From: an uncultured Flavonifractor sp.
GTDB taxonomy: Bacteria; Bacillota; Clostridia; Oscillospirales; Oscillospiraceae
Assembly (NCBI GenBank): GCA_910585415.1
Contig: CAJUDT010000092.1
Coordinates: forward strand, 1-8,839
Reading direction: 5' to 3'
Length of the DNA stretch: 8,839 nt
Below the pieces are notes generated by a model, which did not search any database, was not told the origin of the DNA, and saw only the letters and a list, made by a program, of their open reading frames with translations. The number at the start of each line of letters is the position of its first letter. The first letter of the stretch is position 1. Positions 5,249 through 8,839 of the stretch are shown piece after piece. Position numbers and translations under genes: made by a program.

Positions 5249-6568
5249 TTACAGCACCTCGATATATTCCCGGTTCAAAATGTCTTTCATGGCGTTTTTA
5301 CAGTCAAACACCGGCACCCCCGCGCGGGCAATCATTCCATAGTCCACCTGGCTGTGGGCGGTGGTGACCACCGCCAGGTCATATTGCCGGAGGGCCTCCG
5401 GGTCCAGCGCCGGCAGGCTCTGATAGTGCCGCCCCTTGTACCGGCAGGCGGGAATGAAGGGGTCGTAGTAGTCCACCTGCGCGCCGCTGCGCTGAAATTC
5501 CTCCATGACCCGCAGGGCGGGGCTTTCCCGGTAATCGTCAATATCCTGCTTGTAGGCCACCCCCAGCAAAAGCACGCGGGAGCCGTTTAAGGCCCGTTTG
5601 GCCCGGTTCAGGATTTTTCCCGCCCGTTCCACCGTATACTCCGGCATACGGTCGTTAATCATCATCGAGCTCTCAATCATGGAGGTGTGGAAGCTGTACT
5701 CTCTGGCCTTCCAGCTCAGATAGAAGGGGTCCAGCGGAATGCAGTGTCCGCCCAGGCCGGGGCCGGGGTAGAAGGGCTGGAAGCCGTAGGGCTTGGTCTT
5801 GGCCGCGTCAATGACCTCCCAAATGTTAATGCCCATTTTGTGGCACAGCATCGCCAGCTCGTTCACAAGGCCAATATTTACGTTGCGGTATGTATTCTCC
5901 AAAATCTTTTCCATCTCCGCCACGGCAGGTGAGGACACCGTGTGTACCTCCCCGTCCAGAATGGCGGAATAGACCATAGCGATGACCTCAGCGGCATCCG
6001 CGCCGACCGCGCCCACCACCTTGGGCGTGTTGCTGGTCTTGTAAATGAGGTTGCCCGGGTCCACCCGCTCCGGGGAGAAGCCCAGATAAAAGTCCTCGCC
6101 GCATTTCAGGCTGGAGCCTTCCTCCAAAATGGGTTTGAGCAGTTCCTCCGTGGTGCCGGGGTAGGTGGTGGACTCCAGCACTACGATGCTCCCCCGATGG
6201 AGGTAGCGGGCTATGGTCTTGGCGGAATCCCGGACATAGCTGATATCCGGCTGCTGGTGGGCGTCCAGCGGCGTGGGAACACAGATGGCGATGAAATCCA
6301 CGTCCTTGACAAAGGAGAAGTCGGAGGTGGCCCGCAGCATCCCGGAGGACACCAGCTCCCGCAGGTCGGCATCCACCACGTCGCCAATGTAGTTCGTCCC
6401 GGCGTTTACCAGGTCCACCTTTTTCTGCTGGATATCAAAGCCGATGGTACGAAACCCATGCTTGGCCTTGTCCACCGCAAGAGGCAGGCCCACGTAGCCC
6501 AGGCCGCAGACGCCCATTAACAGAGTTTTCGTTCGGATTTTTTCTAAAAGGACCTCTTTTATACCCAT
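5249..6568 (-). CDS. wbpA: UDP-N-acetyl-D-glucosamine 6-dehydrogenase (WbpA-like)
   Basis: This 439-residue member of the UDP-glucose/GDP-mannose dehydrogenase family performs two successive NAD-dependent oxidations at C6 of the sugar nucleotide. Visible are the Rossmann motif GLGYVG (22-27), the CVPTPLD block (96-102), ESTTYPGTTEE (132-142), GFSPERVDPGN (163-173), the catalytic GGHCIPLDP motif with Cys276, and the C-terminal GVAYKQDIDDYRESP segment (336-350). GFSPERVDPGN and the GFQPFYPGPG context are typical of WbpA/WecC-type N-acetylhexosamine dehydrogenases. UDP-GlcNAc is the likely substrate, giving UDP-GlcNAcA and so the first step of the pathway. The ATG lies one base after the acetyltransferase stop (TGAAATG), with GAGG upstream inside that gene. 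Family assignment is very secure; GlcNAc versus ManNAc specificity is inferred from the neighbours. Confidence 0.92.
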   Translation of the reverse strand: MGIKEVLLEKIRTKTLLMGVCGLGYVGLPLAVDKAKHGFRTIGFDIQQKKVDLVNAGTNYIGDVVDADLRELVSSGMLRATSDFSFVKDVDFIAICVPTPLDAHQQPDISYVRDSAKTIARYLHRGSIVVLESTTYPGTTEELLKPILEEGSSLKCGEDFYLGFSPERVDPGNLIYKTSNTPKVVGAVGADAAEVIAMVYSAILDGEVHTVSSPAVAEMEKILENTYRNVNIGLVNELAMLCHKMGINIWEVIDAAKTKPYGFQPFYPGPGLGGHCIPLDPFYLSWKAREYSFHTSMIESSMMINDRMPEYTVERAGKILNRAKRALNGSRVLLLGVAYKQDIDDYRESPALRVMEEFQRSGAQVDYYDPFIPACRYKGRHYQSLPALDPEALRQYDLAVVTTAHSQVDYGMIARAGVPVFDCKNAMKDILNREYIEVL

Positions 6569-6569
6569 T

Positions 6570-7148
6570 TCAGCTCATTTCCTCAAGATTGTGATTGGGA
6601 TTTAACCGATATTGCTTGCCGCAGGCCGCGCAGAGGACAGTCTTCTCTGACATTTCCAGCCGTTCACCGCATTGACACACATAGCCTCGAATTTCGGCGG
6701 GGACGCCATAGACCAGCGCATAATCCGGCACATCCCTGGTGACGACAGAGCCCGCCCCCACCATAGCGTACCGCCCAATGGTATGCCCACAGACAATCGT
6801 GGCGTTGGCTCCAATGCTTGCGCCCTTTTTTACAACTGTTTTGCGAAATTCCTGCTTGCGTTCGATGAATGCACGGGGATTGACCACATTTGTGAACACG
6901 CAGGAGGGACCAAGGAATACATCATCCTCACAAATCACTCCGGTATAGATGGATACATTATTTTGTACCTTTACACCGCTTCCTATTGTGACGCCAGGGG
7001 AAATAACAACATTTTGGCCGATATTGCACCGCTCCCCAAGGACACAGCCCGTCATGATATGGGAAAAATGCCAGATTTTCGTCCCCCGCCCAATGACACA
7101 TCCCGCATCAACACAGCAGGTCTTGTGGGCAAAGTATGCTTCTGTCAC
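6570..7148 (-). CDS. wbpD: UDP-3-amino-sugar uronate N-acetyltransferase, left-handed beta-helix (WbpD/WlbB-like)
   Basis: This 192-residue acetyltransferase is built of hexapeptide repeats (for example CVIGRG, CVLGER, VTIGSG, ASIGAN, HTIGRY) that form a left-handed beta-helix, with the FTN motif (85-87) near the acetyl-CoA and sugar site. It is expected to acetylate the 3-amino group of UDP-GlcNAc3NA using acetyl-CoA, just after the transamination. The C-terminus carries four cysteines in CxC...CxxC spacing (Cys158, Cys160, Cys173, Cys176) that look like a small zinc ribbon, a feature I recall from some WbpD homologues. The start codon is GTG 7148, overlapping the aminotransferase stop by 4 bp (GTGA), with GGAGG 7 nt upstream. 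Parts of the gene are about 43% GC, lower than the following genes. Confidence 0.9.
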   Translation of the reverse strand: MTEAYFAHKTCCVDAGCVIGRGTKIWHFSHIMTGCVLGERCNIGQNVVISPGVTIGSGVKVQNNVSIYTGVICEDDVFLGPSCVFTNVVNPRAFIERKQEFRKTVVKKGASIGANATIVCGHTIGRYAMVGAGSVVTRDVPDYALVYGVPAEIRGYVCQCGERLEMSEKTVLCAACGKQYRLNPNHNLEEMS

Positions 7149-8275
7149 AGCAGTGCCTCCAATACTGTATCAATGACCAGCTGCTGTTCCTGCTCTTTCA
7201 GATATGGGTGCATGGGCAGGGAAACTGTCCGGGCACAGTAGTCATTTGCGTTTTGATACAGCTCGCTATAATGCGGCTCGTGTCGAAACACCGGCAGGGC
7301 GTGCTGCGGGGTGGGATAGTACACCATATTGGGTATGCCTTTTCCGTCCAAACGGTCAATGATTCTCTCCCGTTGTGCCGCATCCCTTGCCAGCAAAACA
7401 TACTGGGCGTAGGCCGAGATGCAGCCCTCCGCCACAAAGGGAGTCATCAGCTTTCCAGCAAAGGCGTCGTCATAGCGTTTGGCCACCGTCTGGCGGGCTT
7501 CCAATTCGTATTCCTCCAAGGCCTGGAGCTTCGGCAGAAGAACCGCCGCCTGCATGGCGTCCAGACGGGAGTTCATCCCCACCCTCACATTATCGTACTT
7601 GCCGCCCGGACCCTTGCCGTGAACACAGAGGGAACGGCACAGCTGCTCCAATTCATCCTCGTCCATAAAAATGGCCCCGCCGTCTCCATAGCAGCCCAGC
7701 GGCTTGGCCGGGAAAAAGGATGTGGTGGCGATTCGTCCAAAGGAGCCGCACCGCCGTCCGTGATAGGAGGCGCCAAAGCTCTGCGCCGCGTCCTCAATCA
7801 GACTCAAATTGTGGCGCTCACAAATGGGTAAAAGCGCGTCATAATCACAGGGATTTCCGAAAATATCGACCGCGACTACCACTTTGGGGGTCAGCTTTCC
7901 CTCCGCCTGGACGGCTTTGATTTGCCGCTCTAAGCTGTTGGGGCAGATATTATAGGTACGGGCGTCAATATCGCAAAACACAATGGATGCACCCAACATT
8001 TTTGCCGGTTCCACCGAGGCCACCATGGTGACATCCGTACAAAACACCGCGTCCCCTGGACCAACCCCCAGCGCCATATATGCCGCAAGAAGCGCGTCGG
8101 TGCCGTTGGCGCAGGTAAGGCAGTGCTTCCGCCCTGCAAAAGCCGCCAATTTTTCCTCCAGCTCCCCCACAAAGGGCCCGCCGATGAATTGCGCCGACTC
8201 CAGAACCGATTGGAGGTTGGCATTGATTTCTGCTTTTAATGCGTGATATTGCGCGTTTAAGTCGATGAAGTGCAT
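7145..8275 (-). CDS. wbpE: DegT/DnrJ/EryC1/StrS-family PLP aminotransferase (WbpE/WlbC-like)
   Basis: This 376-residue sugar aminotransferase starts at ATG 8275 with an AAGGA-type site about 7 nt upstream. Visible family features are the N-terminal FIDLNAQY, the NGTDALLAAYMALG motif (57-70), the PLP-contacting EDAAQSFGA (161-169), the Schiff-base lysine Lys191 in SFFPAKPLG, GDGGAIF (198-204), and the RLDAMQAAVL block that is conserved in the family. It is expected to transfer an amino group, usually from glutamate, to C3 of the UDP-3-keto-GlcNAcA made by the WlbA-like enzyme. Co-location with the other four pathway enzymes supports this over the many other substrates in the DegT family. It lies 51 bp after the methyltransferase stop and is translationally coupled to the acetyltransferase gene. 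Confidence 0.92.
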   Translation of the reverse strand: MHFIDLNAQYHALKAEINANLQSVLESAQFIGGPFVGELEEKLAAFAGRKHCLTCANGTDALLAAYMALGVGPGDAVFCTDVTMVASVEPAKMLGASIVFCDIDARTYNICPNSLERQIKAVQAEGKLTPKVVVAVDIFGNPCDYDALLPICERHNLSLIEDAAQSFGASYHGRRCGSFGRIATTSFFPAKPLGCYGDGGAIFMDEDELEQLCRSLCVHGKGPGGKYDNVRVGMNSRLDAMQAAVLLPKLQALEEYELEARQTVAKRYDDAFAGKLMTPFVAEGCISAYAQYVLLARDAAQRERIIDRLDGKGIPNMVYYPTPQHALPVFRHEPHYSELYQNANDYCARTVSLPMHPYLKEQEQQLVIDTVLEALL

Positions 8276-8326
8276 AGTTTTTTCCTTCTTTATTAAAAGC
8301 TATCTACAAATCCTTCAAATATCAGT

Positions 8327-8800
8327 TCAATTCCGTTCGTAAAAATAAAAATCTGCCAGGCTTGTATTGTCGGGGTCTTGTGGATTAAATGGATAACGGT
8401 TTTTTATTAAAGCAAATTGTCTCCATTCTGGAAAATTAGCACTGACATATCGGGTGAAATTTCGATTCTTTTGGTGGGCTCCCAAGTCCAAATCGTAGTT
8501 ATTGGAATAAATACAGACATACCTCGCACCACTCGCAAACAAATTATACATATAATCTTCAAATACTTTATCTTCAACTAAATGGTAGATGACATCCAAC
8601 GACAGCGCCATATCTCTTTTCACAACATTTTGTATACTACCGTCATACCAAATAAATGTTTTGTCTTTGCCAGGGTACTTTTTCCTACATAGTTCAACGG
8701 CAGTTTTTGACACATCATAGCCCGTATAAGGAATAGGGAGGAAGAGTCCTAATTGGTTCCCGTCACCACATCCCCACTCAATCAGAGCAATGCCATTAAG
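8327..8800 (-). CDS. Class I SAM-dependent methyltransferase, N-terminus broken or missing
   Basis: The open frame gives 157 residues running into the stop at 8327. It contains the SAM-binding motif I, EWGCGDGNQLG (8-18), then PYTGYDVSKTAVELC (24-38), a loop ending in LSLDVIYHLVED that resembles methyltransferase motif II, and a C-terminus ending FYFYERN. A TAA stop sits in frame at 8801-8803. There is no ATG or TTG in the frame below it; the first GTG is 8713, which would delete the SAM-binding glycine motif. I would expect a further N-terminal helix of some 40 residues in an intact protein. The gene therefore looks truncated by mutation or rearrangement, or damaged by an assembly error near the window end. 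The gene is visibly AT-rich (32-38% GC in sampled 60-base lines against 60-67% in the operon). A role in O-methylating the surface glycan is a guess from context. Confidence 0.7.
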   Translation of the reverse strand, partial: LNGIALIEWGCGDGNQLGLFLPIPYTGYDVSKTAVELCRKKYPGKDKTFIWYDGSIQNVVKRDMALSLDVIYHLVEDKVFEDYMYNLFASGARYVCIYSNNYDLDLGAHQKNRNFTRYVSANFPEWRQFALIKNRYPFNPQDPDNTSLADFYFYERN

Positions 8801-8817
8801 TTAACCAGAAGTTACCA
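8798..8817. repeat. Imperfect tandem repeat at the methyltransferase break
   Basis: Two adjoining copies of AAGTTA(A)CCA occur: AAGTTAACCAG at 8798-8808 and AAGTTACCA at 8809-8817. They lie exactly where the methyltransferase frame stops making sense. They may mark a rearrangement or insertion junction, or may be a chance repeat near a contig end. Confidence 0.4.
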
Positions 8818-8839
8818 AAAAGAGAGTTGCGCGGCAGGC

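Noticed and set aside
4187..5590. Plus-strand open frame of 467 codons opposite the epimerase and 6-dehydrogenase genes
   Set aside because: It is an antisense shadow of two well-supported enzymes, crosses their junction, and gives a low-complexity product with no recognisable domain.
8276..8326. Internal promoter between the methyltransferase and aminotransferase genes
   Set aside because: Only weak matches were found, such as TTGAAG with a 17-bp spacer and TAATAA. The AT-rich context makes such matches likely by chance.
1..8839. tRNA, rRNA, CRISPR array or intact insertion sequence
   Set aside because: No regularly spaced repeats, transposase frames or recognisable RNA genes were seen on either strand.

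Overview
The window comes from a moderately GC-rich, probably anaerobic, spore-forming member of the Bacillota. A clostridial lineage of the Oscillospiraceae type fits best, but this is inferred. The reasons are strong AGGAGG-type ribosome binding sites, a stand-alone Spo0A-type DNA-binding domain, a UPF0210/UPF0237 gene pair typical of Gram-positives, and about 60-67% GC in most genes. Every supportable gene is on the minus strand, so transcription runs from high to low coordinates in three units.

Unit 1 (about 8800 to 3063) is a tightly packed surface-sugar operon. After a methyltransferase gene with a broken 5' end come five genes matching, enzyme for enzyme, the Wbp/Wlb route to UDP-2,3-diacetamido-2,3-dideoxy-D-mannuronate (UDP-ManNAc3NAcA). 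They are a DegT-type aminotransferase (wbpE/wlbC-like), a left-handed beta-helix N-acetyltransferase (wbpD/wlbB-like), a UDP-GlcNAc 6-dehydrogenase (wbpA-like), a UDP-sugar 2-epimerase (wbpI-like) and a Gfo/Idh/MocA 3-dehydrogenase (wbpB/wlbA-like). Neighbouring genes overlap by 4 bp, abut, or sit 1-5 bp apart, so they are probably co-translated. The expected reaction order is 6-oxidation, 3-oxidation, 3-transamination, 3-N-acetylation, 2-epimerisation. No glycosyltransferase, flippase or polymerase is visible; these presumably lie upstream, beyond position 8839.

The spacer from 2641 to 3062 is AT-rich and has no convincing gene. It contains a perfect 15-bp inverted repeat 44 nt beyond the end of unit 1. 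Several copies of a short word, ATAGGA/TCCTAT, lie in and around the spacer.

Unit 2 (2626 to 1920) is a two-gene regulatory module: an XRE-type helix-turn-helix protein translationally coupled to a receiver-less Spo0A C-terminal domain protein.

Unit 3 (1824 to beyond position 1) has a good promoter at 1853-1881. It encodes a YfbR-like HD-domain 5'-nucleotidase, a UPF0237 ACT-domain protein and a UPF0210 (PFL-like) protein whose 3' end is outside the window.

Most of the window is recognisable biology. The points most worth a second look are the complete diacetamido-mannuronate pathway in a probable clostridial host, the orphan Spo0A-C/XRE pair, the broken AT-rich methyltransferase at the operon's upstream edge, and the palindrome and repeated short motif in the spacer.
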